Shown here: positions 9,169 through 17,690 of the stretch, one piece after another
Layout: each line of letters starts with the position of its first letter
Numbering within the stretch: the stretch's first letter is position 1
Assembly: GCF_040359615.1 (NCBI RefSeq)
Contig: NZ_CP132942.1
Location: 1,798,001 to 1,862,000 of the forward strand
DNA from: Tunturibacter psychrotolerans
GTDB taxonomy: Bacteria; Acidobacteriota; Terriglobia; Terriglobales; Acidobacteriaceae
Length of the DNA stretch: 64,000 nucleotides
Direction of reading: 5' to 3'
Translations under genes and position numbers: made by a program
The notes under the pieces: model-generated
The model's database searches: none
What the model was told of the DNA's origin: nothing
What the model saw: the letters and a program-made list of their open reading frames with translations, nothing else

Positions 9169-9534
9169 ATGATCAATCCACGTCAGCGTAATGTGATCCG
9201 CCAGCGCGTTCACACCCGCATCCGCGAGAAGATGTCTGGTACTGCCGAGCGTCCGCGCCTCAACGTCTATCGCTCGCTCAACCACATCTACACGCAGCTC
9301 ATTGACGATCTCAACGGAGTCACCATCGCCTCTGCCTCTTCGATGGGCAAGAAGACCGAAGAGAAGAAGTACGGCGGTAACATCGCCGCAGCTGCTGAAG
9401 TCGGCAAGCTGATCGCCGAGCGTGCCAAGGAAAAGGGCATCAAGAAGATTGTGTTTGATCGTGGCGGCTATCTGTATCACGGCCGTGTGAAGGCTCTCGC
9501 CGATGCAGCCCGTGAAGCGGGTCTCGATTTCTAA
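9169..9534 (+). CDS. rplR: 50S ribosomal protein L18
   Basis: L18 delivers 5S rRNA to the 50S subunit together with L5. The 121-residue product has '[20 protein letters not shown]' and the C-terminal '[20 protein letters not shown]', typical of the family. A GGAAGGAAAG SD precedes the ATG. The 115-base spacer before it contains the long hairpin at 9059-9098. Confidence 0.98.
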   Translation: MINPRQRNVIRQRVHTRIREKMSGTAERPRLNVYRSLNHIYTQLIDDLNGVTIASASSMGKKTEEKKYGGNIAAAAEVGKLIAERAKEKGIKKIVFDRGGYLYHGRVKALADAAREAGLDF

Positions 9535-9582
9535 GGTTCCCACGGCGCCCTGATTGGCCGCCAGAAAGCTGGATAAGACATT

Positions 9583-10089
9583 ATGGCAATGAAGAAAAAA
9601 ATCGATGCGAACCGCCTCAACCTGAAGGACGAAGTCGTTTCGATCAACCGCGTCACCAAGGTCGTTAAGGGCGGTAAGAATATGTCCTTTGCCGCGCTGG
9701 TCGTCATCGGCGACCCGGCGGAAGGCGTAGTTGGCTACGGCTCGGGCAAAGCTAAGGAAGTTCCCCAGGCGATCCGCAAGGGGATTGAGTCGGCCAAGAA
9801 GAATTTGCACAAGGTCAATCTGACCGAGAGCACGATTCCTCACCAGGTTCTGGGCCACTTCGGCGCCGGCCAGGTGATGCTGAAGCCAGCTCCCGAAGGT
9901 ACAGGCGTCATTGCCGGCAAGACGGTTCGCGCTGTGATGACCGCCGCTGGTGTACAGAACGTGCTGACCAAGAGCCTCGGCTCGGCGAACCCACACAACG
10001 TCATCAAGGCTACGTTCGACGCTCTCATCCAGCTTCGCAACAAGGCCGAAGTCGCCGCCCTGCGCGGTAAGGCAGTGGAAGAGCTCTAA
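9583..10089 (+). CDS. rpsE: 30S ribosomal protein S5
   Basis: S5 helps set decoding fidelity and lines the mRNA entry. The 168-residue product has the double-stranded-RNA-binding-like N-domain ('[20 protein letters not shown]') and the S5 C-domain with '[20 protein letters not shown]' and '[15 protein letters not shown]'. Length is normal. Confidence 0.98.
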   Translation: MAMKKKIDANRLNLKDEVVSINRVTKVVKGGKNMSFAALVVIGDPAEGVVGYGSGKAKEVPQAIRKGIESAKKNLHKVNLTESTIPHQVLGHFGAGQVMLKPAPEGTGVIAGKTVRAVMTAAGVQNVLTKSLGSANPHNVIKATFDALIQLRNKAEVAALRGKAVEEL

Positions 10090-10129
10090 GCTCTTGCCTC
10101 TGCTCTAACAAGATTCAAGGAGCTCTCTC

Positions 10130-10324
10130 ATGGCTGATACCAACGCAACTGCCAAAATTAAGCTGCAGTACTTCCGTTCCAAGATCTGCACCCCAGTCAA
10201 GCACAAGCTCGTGATCAAGGGCCTCGGCTTTACCCGTCTGAACCAGATCGTCGAGCGGGAAGACACACCATCCATCCGTGGCATGGTCGCAAAGGTTCCA
10301 CATCTGGTCCGCGTCGTCGACTAG
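10130..10324 (+). CDS. rpmD: 50S ribosomal protein L30
   Basis: L30 is a small non-essential 50S protein. The 64-residue product has the family pattern 'KIKLQYFRSKICTPVKHKL' then 'GLGFTRLNQIVEREDTPSIRG'-type residues and ends 'MVAKVPHLVRVVD'. It lies in its usual place between rpsE and rplO. A CAAGGAGCT SD precedes the ATG. Confidence 0.96.
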   Translation: MADTNATAKIKLQYFRSKICTPVKHKLVIKGLGFTRLNQIVEREDTPSIRGMVAKVPHLVRVVD

Positions 10325-10375
10325 TCACGATCCGGCATAACCGCACCAAACCCGTCAGGGCAAATCTATATGCGA

Positions 10376-10409
10376 GTCGGCGAAGAGCAGAAGCTGCTTC
10401 GTCGGCGTT
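10376..10409 (+). other. Long imperfect hairpin before rplO
   Basis: GTCGGCGAA pairs with TTCGTCGGC (two G-U pairs), and inside it AGCAG pairs with CTGCT over an AAG loop with one bulged G. The structure ends a few bases before the GCGAGGAAACA SD region of rplO, in a 98-base spacer. A regulatory role is only inferred. Confidence 0.4.
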
Positions 10410-10422
10410 AAGCGAGGAAACA

Positions 10423-10884
10423 ATGGCAATTCGTAATCTCTCCAATCTCCGCGCCCCCAAGAAGGCTAACGAAAACAAGAAGCGTGTCGGCCGTGGTATG
10501 GGTTCGGGCATGGGTAAGACCTCGACCCGTGGACACAAGGGTCAGGGTTCTCGCTCTGGTTCTTCCTTGATGCGTGGTTTTGAAGGCGGCCAGATGCCCC
10601 TTCACCGCCGTTTGCCGAAGCGCGGCTTTACCAACATCTTCCGCGTTGAGTACCAGGTCCTTGGACTCGATCGTGTCGCCGAGATCGTCGCTGCCGAGAA
10701 TGTCACCGAGTTCACACTCGATAAGATTATTGAACTTGGCCTCCTCCGCAAGAAGGGTGCTTTGCTCAAAGTGTTGAATAACGGCGAGATCAAGACCGCC
10801 GTGACGGTTCACGCACACAAGTTTTCGAAGACTGCGCAGGAAGCGATCGAAAAGGCCGGCGGCAAGGCCATCCTCATCGGCTAA
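10423..10884 (+). CDS. rplO: 50S ribosomal protein L15
   Basis: L15 is a late-assembly 50S protein. The 153-residue product has the glycine-rich N-terminus 'KKRVGRGMGSGMGKTSTRGH' and 'FEGGQMPLHRRLPKRGF', both diagnostic, with a normal C-domain. It is the last ribosomal gene before secY, as in most bacteria. Confidence 0.98.
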   Translation: MAIRNLSNLRAPKKANENKKRVGRGMGSGMGKTSTRGHKGQGSRSGSSLMRGFEGGQMPLHRRLPKRGFTNIFRVEYQVLGLDRVAEIVAAENVTEFTLDKIIELGLLRKKGALLKVLNNGEIKTAVTVHAHKFSKTAQEAIEKAGGKAILIG

Positions 10885-10907
10885 GCAGCATTTAGAATGA
10901 TTGGCAG

Positions 10908-10927
10908 GCGAGGGCACACGCCCTCGC
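10908..10927 (+). other. Perfect 8-bp hairpin before secY
   Basis: GCGAGGGC (10908-10915) pairs with GCCCTCGC (10920-10927) over the loop ACAC, 24 bases after the rplO stop. It is GC-rich and stable but has no U-run, so at most it attenuates or protects the transcript ahead of secY. Confidence 0.55.
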
Positions 10928-10976
10928 ATCGCCGTTTCACCAGATCACCAGTTTTACCCCGAGGTTCCTGCACCCG

Positions 10977-12386
10977 ATGTTCGAGAAAATCGCAAACATC
11001 TTCAAAATTCCTGATCTCCGCAAGCGTGTGCTCTTCACGCTTGGCATGCTGGCCGTATACCGCCTCGGCTCGCATATTCCAACCCCCGGTATCAACGCCG
11101 ACATGCTCGCGCAGTTCTTCAATCAGAACTCTGGCTCCGCACTCGGCCTCGTCGATCTCTTCTCGGGTGGAAACCTCCGGAAGCTCACAGTCTTCGCCCT
11201 CGGGATCATGCCGTACATCACGGCTTCGATCATCTTCCAGCTGCTGACGGTTATCTATGAGCCGCTTGCGAAGCTGCAGAAGGAAGGCGAACTCGGTCGT
11301 CGCAAGATTACTCAATGGACCCGCTACGTCACGGTCCTGCTTGGTATCGTGCAGTCGTTTGCTATCGCTCTGACGCTAACCAACACGAGCACAGGTCAGT
11401 CGATGGTCACGATCTCCCGCGCTGCGTTCATTCCGCTCTGCGTCATCACGTTGACATCCGGCACCGCCTTCATCATGTGGCTGGGCGAGCAGATCACCGA
11501 GCGCGGCATCGGCAACGGTATGAGCTTGCTGATCTTCGCCGGTATCGTTGTTGGCCTGCCCAAGGGGATCGAGAATCTGTACGAGAAGGTTCGCGATAAC
11601 GCATGGGGAGCGCTCACACCGATCGCGGTTGTTCTCCTGGTTGTCGGCATGATCGCGGTGGTCGCCTTCATCGTTTTCGTGGAGCGTTCCGAACGTCGTA
11701 TTCCGGTCCAATACGCCAAGCGCATTGTTGGGCGCAAGATGATGGGTGGCCAGTCCACGCACCTTCCGCTCAAAGTGAACTCAGGCGGCGTGATGCCGGT
11801 TATCTTTGCGAGCTCGATTCTGTCGGCGCCTTTGCTCTTCTCCGGCGCTCACATCTTCGGATACTCTCTGCAGGACTCTTCGTTCTTTGGCCCGATCCTG
11901 CGTGCTCTTGCACCGGGTGAACCGTGGTACGAGTTGCTGCAGATGGTGGCGATCATCTTCTTCGCCTACTTCTACATCTCGATTGTCTTTCGGCCCGACG
12001 ACATCGCCGATAACATGCGAAAATACGGCGGCTTTATCCCCGGCATTCGTCCAGGCAAGCGCACGGCCGACTTTATCAATGATGTGCTGACCCGCATCAC
12101 CCTGGTCGGCGCGCTTTATCTGATCATCATCACCATCATTCCGCAGTTGCTGATCAGCGGAATTCACTTCAACCACATCTGGCTGATTGGCTCTGTCTTC
12201 GACCACCTGCCAACCTGGATGACCAACGGTCTTGGCGTCAACTTCTACTTCGGTGGCACCAGCTTGCTGATCGTTGTAGGCGTGGCCATGGATACCGTCC
12301 AGCAGATCGAATCGCAGCTCATCATGCGTCACTATGACGGCTTCACTCCCAAGAGTGGCCGCATCCGTGGCCGCAAGAGCTGGTAG
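10977..12386 (+). CDS. secY: Protein translocase subunit SecY
   Basis: SecY is the inner-membrane channel of the Sec translocon. The 469-residue product shows about ten hydrophobic segments. It begins MFEKIANIFKIPDLRKRVLF, has the plug region after 'LGSHIPTPGI', and keeps the cytosolic loop 'ERSERRIPVQYAKR' near residue 240. It also has the 'GIRPGKRTADFI' loop and the C-terminal 'MRHYDGFTPKSGRIRGR'. Length is slightly above E. coli (443). It is followed 12 bases later by adk. SecE and SecG are not in the window. Confidence 0.98.
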   Translation: MFEKIANIFKIPDLRKRVLFTLGMLAVYRLGSHIPTPGINADMLAQFFNQNSGSALGLVDLFSGGNLRKLTVFALGIMPYITASIIFQLLTVIYEPLAKLQKEGELGRRKITQWTRYVTVLLGIVQSFAIALTLTNTSTGQSMVTISRAAFIPLCVITLTSGTAFIMWLGEQITERGIGNGMSLLIFAGIVVGLPKGIENLYEKVRDNAWGALTPIAVVLLVVGMIAVVAFIVFVERSERRIPVQYAKRIVGRKMMGGQSTHLPLKVNSGGVMPVIFASSILSAPLLFSGAHIFGYSLQDSSFFGPILRALAPGEPWYELLQMVAIIFFAYFYISIVFRPDDIADNMRKYGGFIPGIRPGKRTADFINDVLTRITLVGALYLIIITIIPQLLISGIHFNHIWLIGSVFDHLPTWMTNGLGVNFYFGGTSLLIVVGVAMDTVQQIESQLIMRHYDGFTPKSGRIRGRKSW

Positions 12387-12398
12387 GAAGTTATCGCA

Positions 12399-13124
12399 TT
12401 GACGACAAGCATCGTATCTGAGCCCGAGACGGCCCCGGCAGACAAGAACTTTCTGCCTGGGCCAGTACTCCTTTTAGGCGCCCCGGGCGTTGGCAAGGGA
12501 ACGCAGGCGAAGGCTTTGATGGCTGCCTACGGCATCCCTCAAGTCTCGACTGGCGACATTCTCCGCGCCAACATCTCGAAGGGAACGGAGCTCGGCAAAG
12601 CAGCCAAGGCGCTCGTCGATCAGGGCACGCTTGTCTCCGACGACCTCGTGAACCAGATGGTCGCAGACAGGCTGAAGCAGCCCGATACGCTGCGCGGCTT
12701 TATTCTAGACGGTTTTCCGCGGACTTTGAATCAGGCGAACTGGCTGGATGCGCAGCTTTCCACGGATACCAGCACTCTGCCTGTCGTCGCGATCAGCATT
12801 GTGGTCGAATACGAGCAGTTGCTTCATCGCATCACCGGTCGCCGTATTTCTCCTGCAGGCCGCATCTACAACATCTACTCGAATCCTCCGAAGGTTGCTG
12901 GCATCTGTGATGTTGATGGCTCGGCCCTGATCCAGCGTCCTGACGACTCCGAAGCTGTCTTTACGGAACGGATGAAGACCTTCGAAGCGCAGACCGCGCC
13001 TGTGGTTGAGCACTATCGCAAGCAGGGCCGCTTCGAGATCGTGGATGGGGATCGTCCGGTGGAAGAGGTCACGGCTGGAATTAATGCCGCTCTCCATCGG
13101 CTTCGCCAGGCGCCAAACCAGTAA
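12399..13124 (+). CDS. adk: Adenylate kinase (TTG start, N-terminal extension)
   Basis: Adenylate kinase interconverts ATP + AMP and 2 ADP. The P-loop 'GAPGVGKGTQAK' is at residues 27-38. 'DGFPRT' and the long LID ('RRISPAGRIYNIYSNPPKVA') follow. The LID lacks the four-cysteine zinc site, having a single Cys. The start is TTG at 12399, served by AGGAAG eight bases upstream, and gives a roughly 20-residue extension ahead of the usual N-terminus. No later ATG fits. The product has 241 residues against about 215. The gene sits between secY and map as in many bacteria. Confidence 0.96.
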   Translation: MTTSIVSEPETAPADKNFLPGPVLLLGAPGVGKGTQAKALMAAYGIPQVSTGDILRANISKGTELGKAAKALVDQGTLVSDDLVNQMVADRLKQPDTLRGFILDGFPRTLNQANWLDAQLSTDTSTLPVVAISIVVEYEQLLHRITGRRISPAGRIYNIYSNPPKVAGICDVDGSALIQRPDDSEAVFTERMKTFEAQTAPVVEHYRKQGRFEIVDGDRPVEEVTAGINAALHRLRQAPNQ

Positions 13125-13144
13125 CACTTGAGACGAACTGCACT

Positions 13145-13894
13145 ATGGCTATCATGATCAAAACGGCGCAGGAGATCGAGAAGATGCGGATCTCCGGTAA
13201 AGCTCTTCGCCAGGTCCACAACGCGATTGCGCCCCATGTTGTCGCCGGCGCTTCGACGATGGATCTCGAAGAGATTGCCGTCAAAAAGATTGCGGAGCTG
13301 GGCGCGATAGCGGCCTTCAAGGGATATCACGGCTTTCCTGCCGCTCTGTGCACTTCGGTCAATAACGAAGTGGTCCACGGCATGCCCAACGCCAAGCGGA
13401 TTCTCGCCGAAGGCGATATTCTTTCGATCGACTGCGGCGTCATTATCGACGGCTACTACTCCGACGCTGCCGTGACCTACCCTATCGGCAAGGTCAGTGC
13501 GGAGACGACGAAGTTGCTCGAAGTGACGAAAGCTTCCCTGGAAAGGGCCATTGAGCAGTGCCAGGTGGGCGGACGCCTGGGAGATATCTCCGCCGCCGTC
13601 CAGGAACTCTGTGAAGCAGAAGGTTTTGGGGTTGTCCGCGAGTTTGTGGGCCATGGAATCGGTCGCGCCATGCACGAAGATCCCCAGGTTCCGAACTTTG
13701 GCGCTGCCGGCAAGGGGCCGCGGCTGAAAGCAGGAATGGTGCTCGCGATCGAGCCCATGATCAACGCCGGCGGGCCGGAAGTACGTGTTTTGAAGGATGG
13801 ATGGACGGCGGTGACCATCGATGGCAGCTACAGTGCCCATTTTGAGCACACGGTTGCCATCACGAAAGATGGCCCCCAGGTGCTAACCAGATAG
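13145..13894 (+). CDS. map: Methionine aminopeptidase, type I
   Basis: The enzyme removes the N-terminal methionine from new proteins. The 249-residue product has the five metal ligands: Asp in 'SIDCGVIIDGYYSDAA' (two), His in 'GHGIGRAMHEDP', and Glu in 'LAIEPMI' and 'HFEHTVAI'. It lacks the zinc-finger extension seen in some actinobacterial forms. It is 20 bases downstream of adk and probably cotranscribed with the ribosomal genes. Confidence 0.97.
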   Translation: MAIMIKTAQEIEKMRISGKALRQVHNAIAPHVVAGASTMDLEEIAVKKIAELGAIAAFKGYHGFPAALCTSVNNEVVHGMPNAKRILAEGDILSIDCGVIIDGYYSDAAVTYPIGKVSAETTKLLEVTKASLERAIEQCQVGGRLGDISAAVQELCEAEGFGVVREFVGHGIGRAMHEDPQVPNFGAAGKGPRLKAGMVLAIEPMINAGGPEVRVLKDGWTAVTIDGSYSAHFEHTVAITKDGPQVLTR

Positions 13895-13899
13895 GAAAA

Positions 13900-13920
13900 T
13901 AGTCCCCTTTTGGGGTACTA
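13900..13920 (+). other. Hairpin after map
   Basis: TAGT-CCCC (13900-13907) pairs with GGGG-ACTA (13912-13920, one bulged T) over a TTTT loop, beginning six bases after the map stop. It is not followed by a U-run. The 147-base gap to infA is otherwise featureless apart from the infA SD. Confidence 0.45.
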
Positions 13921-14041
13921 TAGAAGATGCGGTGTGCGCAAGTGTGTCGCATGGTAACTCTGGTTGAGGAAAACACTCAACTTATAGAAGAAGTTGTGGA
14001 GATGAAAGGGGTTTAGCCTCTTCCCCTCCAAAGGAGATCGT

Positions 14042-14260
14042 TTGTCGAAGGAAGATGCAATTGAAGTGATGGCGGTGGTTGTCGAAACCCTGCCGAATGC
14101 GATGTTCAAGGTCGAGCTTGAGAACAAGCACCAGGCCCTTGCACACGTCTCCGGGCGTATGCGCAAAAACTTCATTCGTATCCTCCCCGGCGACCGCGTC
14201 GCGATTGAGCTCAGCCCGTACGATCTCAACCGCGGCCGCATTGTCTACCGCTACAAGTAG
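14042..14260 (+). CDS. infA: Translation initiation factor IF-1 (TTG start)
   Basis: IF-1 is an OB-fold protein that occupies the 30S A site during initiation. The 72-residue product has the exact usual length. It begins with [21 protein letters not shown] after the initiator and ends '[11 protein letters not shown]'. The start codon is TTG at 14042, 5 bases after a strong AAGGAG. There is no ATG alternative. A rare start on an initiation-factor gene could make its output sensitive to initiation stringency. Confidence 0.97.
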   Translation: MSKEDAIEVMAVVVETLPNAMFKVELENKHQALAHVSGRMRKNFIRILPGDRVAIELSPYDLNRGRIVYRYK

Positions 14261-14269
14261 ACAACGGCT

Positions 14270-14286
14270 ACGGGAGCCCATCCCGT
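14270..14286 (+). other. Hairpin after infA
   Basis: ACGGGA (14270-14275) pairs with TCCCGT (14281-14286) over GCCCA, ten bases after the infA stop. It belongs to the series of post-stop hairpins in this cluster. Confidence 0.45.
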
Positions 14287-14329
14287 CTCCATCATGGGTT
14301 GCTCAAGCGCATTTGCACTTGGGATAAGT

Positions 14330-14345
14330 CAGGGCGTTTGCCCTG
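14330..14345 (+). other. Second hairpin in infA-rpmJ spacer
   Basis: CAGGGC (14330-14335) pairs with GCCCTG (14340-14345) over a GTTT loop. The 177-base spacer also has a small GGGAA/TTCCC stem (about 14370-14383). No ORF resembling a gene is seen in it before rpmJ. Confidence 0.4.
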
Positions 14346-14437
14346 GCGTTCAGGTCGTTTGTCAAAAGGGAACTCATTCCCCATTGACCGCGTCCTTTAG
14401 TCGTCAGGTTACAGGTTGCATAAAGAAGGGAATCACA

Positions 14438-14551
14438 ATGAAGGTTCGTGCCTCAGTAAAGAAGATGTGTGACAAGTGCAAGGTCATTCACCGCCGTGGT
14501 GTGGTGCGTGTTATCTGCGAGAACGCGAAGCACAAGCAGCGTCAGGGATAA
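14438..14551 (+). CDS. rpmJ: 50S ribosomal protein L36, zinc-binding form
   Basis: L36 is the smallest 50S protein. From ATG at 14438 it has 37 residues, [15 protein letters not shown] onward, with the Cys-X2-Cys ... Cys-X4-His zinc ribbon ('[22 protein letters not shown]'-type pattern, Cys11, Cys14, Cys27, His32). The upstream open frame is non-homologous. The SD is AAGAAGGGAA. Confidence 0.97.
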   Translation: MKVRASVKKMCDKCKVIHRRGVVRVICENAKHKQRQG

Positions 14552-14573
14552 AGAAGACCCAATGTTACCGGCC

Positions 14574-14620
14574 CCGTCGGGCTAGTTAGCCGAAATCAAG
14601 GCTTGCGTTGAACCCGACGG
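14574..14620 (+). promoter_or_regulatory. Inverted repeat in rpmJ-rpsM spacer, candidate S4-type leader
   Basis: CCGTCGGG (14574-14581) pairs perfectly with CCCGACGG (14613-14620) around a 31-base loop, within the 135-base spacer ahead of rpsM. In E. coli, S4 represses the alpha operon at a pseudoknot in this same position. Sequence equivalence is not shown, so the role is inference from place and pairing. Confidence 0.4.
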
Positions 14621-14686
14621 ACTCACCGCAAACAAGCAACCCTGCTCTCGTGGCGAAGCTACGAAGCTCAACCGAAAAGGAACCCC

Positions 14687-15067
14687 ATGGCACGTATTGC
14701 TGGAGTCGATGTCCCTAATAACAAACAGGCGCGCATCGGTCTCACCTACATCTTTGGAATCGGCGACTCTCGCGCGGCCAAGATCCTTGCGAAGGCGGAT
14801 GTTGATCCGTTCGCGAAGGTCGGCACGCTCGACGAAGACGCGCTGAACCGCATCCGTCAGGTAATTGAAGCCGAGGGCCAGATCGAAGGCGATCTCCGCA
14901 AGGACATCTCGCTCAACATCAAGCGCCTCATCGAAATTCAGTCCTACCGTGGCCTCCGCCATCGCCGCAGCCTTCCTGTCCGTGGCCAGCGCACCCACAC
15001 CAACGCTCGCACCCGCAAAGGCCCGCGCAAGGGAACCGTTGCTGGTAAGAAGAAAGCGACGAAATAA
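14687..15067 (+). CDS. rpsM: 30S ribosomal protein S13
   Basis: S13 lies at the top of the 30S head and forms bridges B1a/b. The 126-residue product begins [20 protein letters not shown], has the helix-two-turn-helix core, and ends in the basic tail '[19 protein letters not shown]'. Length is normal. rpsK follows after three bases. Confidence 0.98.
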   Translation: MARIAGVDVPNNKQARIGLTYIFGIGDSRAAKILAKADVDPFAKVGTLDEDALNRIRQVIEAEGQIEGDLRKDISLNIKRLIEIQSYRGLRHRRSLPVRGQRTHTNARTRKGPRKGTVAGKKKATK

Positions 15068-15070
15068 GAC

Positions 15071-15493
15071 ATGGCGAAGACACAGAATACGAAGAGCGCA
15101 GCAAAGCCCGGCAAGAATAAGAAGTTCAAAAAGCGCGAACGGAAGAACGTTCCATTTGGCCTCGTCTTCATTCAGGCTTCGTTCAACAACACGATCGTCA
15201 CCATCACCGACCAGATCGGCAACACGCTGAGCTGGAAGTCGTCCGGTTCGCTTGGCTTCCGCGGCTCCCGTAAGGGAACCCCGTTTGCCGCTCAGCAGGC
15301 CGCCGTCGGTGCAGCCAACGCAGCCCGCGACCACGGTGTCCGTTCGGTCGATGTGCGCGTCTCGGGGCCCGGCTCAGGCCGCGAGTCCGCGATCCGCGCT
15401 CTCGCCACCACCGGCATCGAGGTGCGCAGCATCCGAGACGTTACGCCGATGCCGCACAACGGTTGCCGTCCGCCGAAGCGCCGCCGCGTTTGA
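15071..15493 (+). CDS. rpsK: 30S ribosomal protein S11
   Basis: S11 is in the 30S platform near the mRNA exit. The 140-residue product has '[20 protein letters not shown]', '[17 protein letters not shown]', '[15 protein letters not shown]' and the C-terminal '[18 protein letters not shown]'. The N-terminus is slightly longer and Lys-rich compared with E. coli. The next ORF starts three bases after its stop. Confidence 0.98.
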   Translation: MAKTQNTKSAAKPGKNKKFKKRERKNVPFGLVFIQASFNNTIVTITDQIGNTLSWKSSGSLGFRGSRKGTPFAAQQAAVGAANAARDHGVRSVDVRVSGPGSGRESAIRALATTGIEVRSIRDVTPMPHNGCRPPKRRRV

Positions 15494-15496
15494 TCT

Positions 15497-15694
15497 GTGG
15501 CACTTTTGATGAAGTCCGAATGCGAGCGCTGTAATACAGCTCTCGATGCAAACGGAAGAGCCTTCATCTGCAGTTATGAGTGCAGCTTTTGTGCAACATG
15601 CACTCAGGTTTTGAATGCAATCTGTCCCAACTGTGGCGGTGAGCTTGTTCTCAGGCCCCGCCGCAGGCAAGACCTTACCGCAACCGGATCGTGA
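15497..15694 (+). CDS. DUF1272-like small cysteine-rich protein inside the alpha operon
   Basis: The 65-residue product has seven cysteines in a ribbon-like order: Cys-X2-Cys ('ECERCN'), 'ICSYECSFCATC' and 'ICPNCGGELVLRPRR'. This matches the DUF1272 pattern, thought to bind zinc, with no known function. GTG at 15497 gives MALLMKSECERC, similar to N-termini of that family. ATG at 15509 would be four residues shorter. Neither has a good SD, so expression may depend on coupling to rpsK three bases upstream. Its place between rpsK and rpsD is unusual, since rpsD normally follows rpsK directly. Confidence 0.75.
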   Translation: MALLMKSECERCNTALDANGRAFICSYECSFCATCTQVLNAICPNCGGELVLRPRRRQDLTATGS

Positions 15695-15748
15695 AGAAGC
15701 GCTGCCCGCGCGTAAAGCGATCGTCACCCGAAGTTAGGAGTTATAAAA

Positions 15749-16381
15749 ATGGCACGTTACACCGGACCCGTCTGCCGCCTCTGCCGCCGCGACGGCACCA
15801 AGCTTTTCCTCAAGGGAACTAAATGCTTCTCTGAAAAATGCCCCGTCGAGAAGCGCAACTTCCCACCAGGCCAGCACGGCCAGTCCCGCAAGGTGAAGAA
15901 GGTCGTCGGCTACGGTCTGCAACTCCGCGAGAAGCAGAAGGCCAAGCGCATCTACTTCACACTCGAGACTCAGTTCCGCGCCTACTACCAGAAGGCCTCG
16001 AACAAAACCGGCGTCACCGGCGAACTCCTGCTCCAGCAGCTTGAGACCCGTCTCGACAACGTCGCCTACCGCCTCGGCTTCGCAATGAGCCGCCGCCAGG
16101 CCCGTCAGGTCGTCCGTCACGGTCACCTTCAGGTCAATGGCCGCAAGGTCAACATCCCGTCCTTTCAGGTGAAGGTTGGCGATGAGATCGCGATCCGCGA
16201 GGGTTCGAAGGCTCTGGTCATGCTCGAAGAGGCGAAGAACTTTGCCGCCGGTCAGAACCAGGTTCAGTGGCTCGACATTAACCGCGACAATCTCTCCGGC
16301 AAGGTCATCGCTCTGCCGAAGCGCGAGGACGTCAACCTGCCCGTCAACGAGCAGCTGATCGTCGAACTCTACAGCAAGTAA
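15749..16381 (+). CDS. rpsD: 30S ribosomal protein S4, zinc form
   Basis: S4 nucleates 30S assembly, and in E. coli it represses the alpha operon. The 210-residue product has the N-terminal zinc cluster (Cys9, Cys12, Cys26 and Cys31, in 'VCRLCRRDG' and '[12 protein letters not shown]'), the S4 RNA-binding domain '[20 protein letters not shown]' and the C-terminal '[13 protein letters not shown]'. It is the full-length C+ form. Confidence 0.98.
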   Translation: MARYTGPVCRLCRRDGTKLFLKGTKCFSEKCPVEKRNFPPGQHGQSRKVKKVVGYGLQLREKQKAKRIYFTLETQFRAYYQKASNKTGVTGELLLQQLETRLDNVAYRLGFAMSRRQARQVVRHGHLQVNGRKVNIPSFQVKVGDEIAIREGSKALVMLEEAKNFAAGQNQVQWLDINRDNLSGKVIALPKREDVNLPVNEQLIVELYSK

Positions 16382-16409
16382 CTGTAGTAGTTACAAAAAA
16401 GATTGGATC

Positions 16410-16435
16410 TCCACGTCCAGATCATCGGACGTGGA
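16410..16435 (+). other. Perfect 9-bp hairpin after rpsD
   Basis: TCCACGTCC (16410-16418) pairs with GGACGTGGA (16427-16435) over an 8-base loop, 28 bases after the rpsD stop and 115 bases before rpoA. No U-run follows. It may separate rpsD from rpoA expression post-transcriptionally. Confidence 0.55.
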
Positions 16436-16549
16436 TTCACCCTTAGCCGGCCCGAAAGGGAAGGCGAGTAGTACACAACTCAACCAGCAACTGAAACACC
16501 CCGCCATCTCGCAGAATGCATCGCGAATGAGCCGGAAAAGGAGAAACAC

Positions 16550-17653
16550 ATGCTTTGGAGAGGTTTTCAAAAGCCCAAGCGCCTCGCAGTCGACACCGAA
16601 ACTCTAACCGAAAAGTACGGCAAGTTCTCCGCGCAGCCCTTTGAGCGCGGCTTCGGTACCACCATTGGCAACGCACTTCGCCGCACCCTACTCTCCTCGA
16701 TCGAGGGAGCTGCCGTGACCGCCGTTCGCATCGAAGGTGTCCTGCACGAGTTCCAGTCCATTACGGGCGTTGTTGAAGATGCAACAGACATCATCCTGAA
16801 CCTCAAGCAGATTCCGTTCAAGCTTGCTGGCGAAGGCCCCAAGGCTCTCTACCTCCGCGCTGACCAGGCCGGCGTCATCACGTCCGGCATGATCGAAGCT
16901 GATGGGGACGTCGAAATCCTCGACAAGAACGTCTACATTTGCACCGTCTCTGAAGGCGGCAAGATCGATATGGAGATGCGCCTGAAGCGCGGCCGTGGCT
17001 ACATCTCGGCTGACAAGAACTTCGACGGCGACCTCGGCCTCGGCTTCATTCCGGTCGACTCCGTCCACTCGCCCGTCCGCAAGGTCAACTATCTCGTCGA
17101 GGCAGCTCGTCTCGGTCAGATCACCGACTACGACAAGCTCACCATCGAGATCTGGACCAACGGCACCATTCTTCCCGCCGATGCACTTGGCCTTTCCGCG
17201 AAGCTGCTGAAGGACCACATGACCATCTTCATCAACTTTGAAGAGGAGATGGAAGCCGGCCACGACGGTCTGCACGACGGCCCGGCAATGCGCAACGAGA
17301 ACCTCAACCGCTCGGTCGAAGAGCTTGAGCTCTCCGTCCGAAGCTACAACTGCCTCAAGAACGCCAACATCGCCACAATCGGCGAGCTCATTCAGAAGAC
17401 CGAAGCCGAGATGTTGAAGACCAAGAACTTCGGCCGCAAGTCCCTGAACGAGATCAAAGAGATCCTCGCGCAGATGGGCCTGTCCCTCGGCATGAAGATC
17501 GACGAGAACGGCAACCCGCAGCCCGGACCTACCTCCGTCCTGCCCGCAGCCACCCTCGCCGCCAGCTTCGGCAACTTTGATGACGATGATGACGAAGACG
17601 AAGATGAGGACGAAGACCTCGACCTCGTCGGCAGCGAACCAGAGAACTTCTAG
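16550..17653 (+). CDS. rpoA: DNA-directed RNA polymerase subunit alpha with acidic C-terminal tail
   Basis: Alpha nucleates RNA polymerase assembly and its C-terminal domain contacts UP elements and activators. The N-domain shows '[20 protein letters not shown]'. The C-domain has the two-helix-hairpin-helix part '[16 protein letters not shown]' and '[15 protein letters not shown]'. The 367-residue product exceeds the usual 310-340. After residue 340 it carries a linker and an acidic tail with about 15 Asp/Glu in 20 residues ('[16 protein letters not shown]'). Start ATG at 16550 follows AAAAGGAGAAA. Confidence 0.98.
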   Translation: MLWRGFQKPKRLAVDTETLTEKYGKFSAQPFERGFGTTIGNALRRTLLSSIEGAAVTAVRIEGVLHEFQSITGVVEDATDIILNLKQIPFKLAGEGPKALYLRADQAGVITSGMIEADGDVEILDKNVYICTVSEGGKIDMEMRLKRGRGYISADKNFDGDLGLGFIPVDSVHSPVRKVNYLVEAARLGQITDYDKLTIEIWTNGTILPADALGLSAKLLKDHMTIFINFEEEMEAGHDGLHDGPAMRNENLNRSVEELELSVRSYNCLKNANIATIGELIQKTEAEMLKTKNFGRKSLNEIKEILAQMGLSLGMKIDENGNPQPGPTSVLPAATLAASFGNFDDDDDEDEDEDEDLDLVGSEPENF

Positions 17654-17660
17654 CCAGGGT

Positions 17661-17690
17661 TGCGGCGGTGGAATCAACTCCGCCGCCGCA
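17661..17690 (+). other. 12-bp GC-rich hairpin after rpoA
   Basis: TGCGGCGGTGGA (17661-17672) pairs with TCCGCCGCCGCA (17679-17690), with one U-G pair, over the loop ATCAAC. It starts 7 bases after the rpoA stop. GTCTCTAGATG follows rather than a U-run, and rplQ lies downstream. It is probably the most stable stem in the cluster. Confidence 0.6.

Noticed and set aside
9163..9996. Minus-strand open frame opposite rplR-rpsE
   Set aside because: Antisense of two secure ribosomal genes with no homology and no SD.
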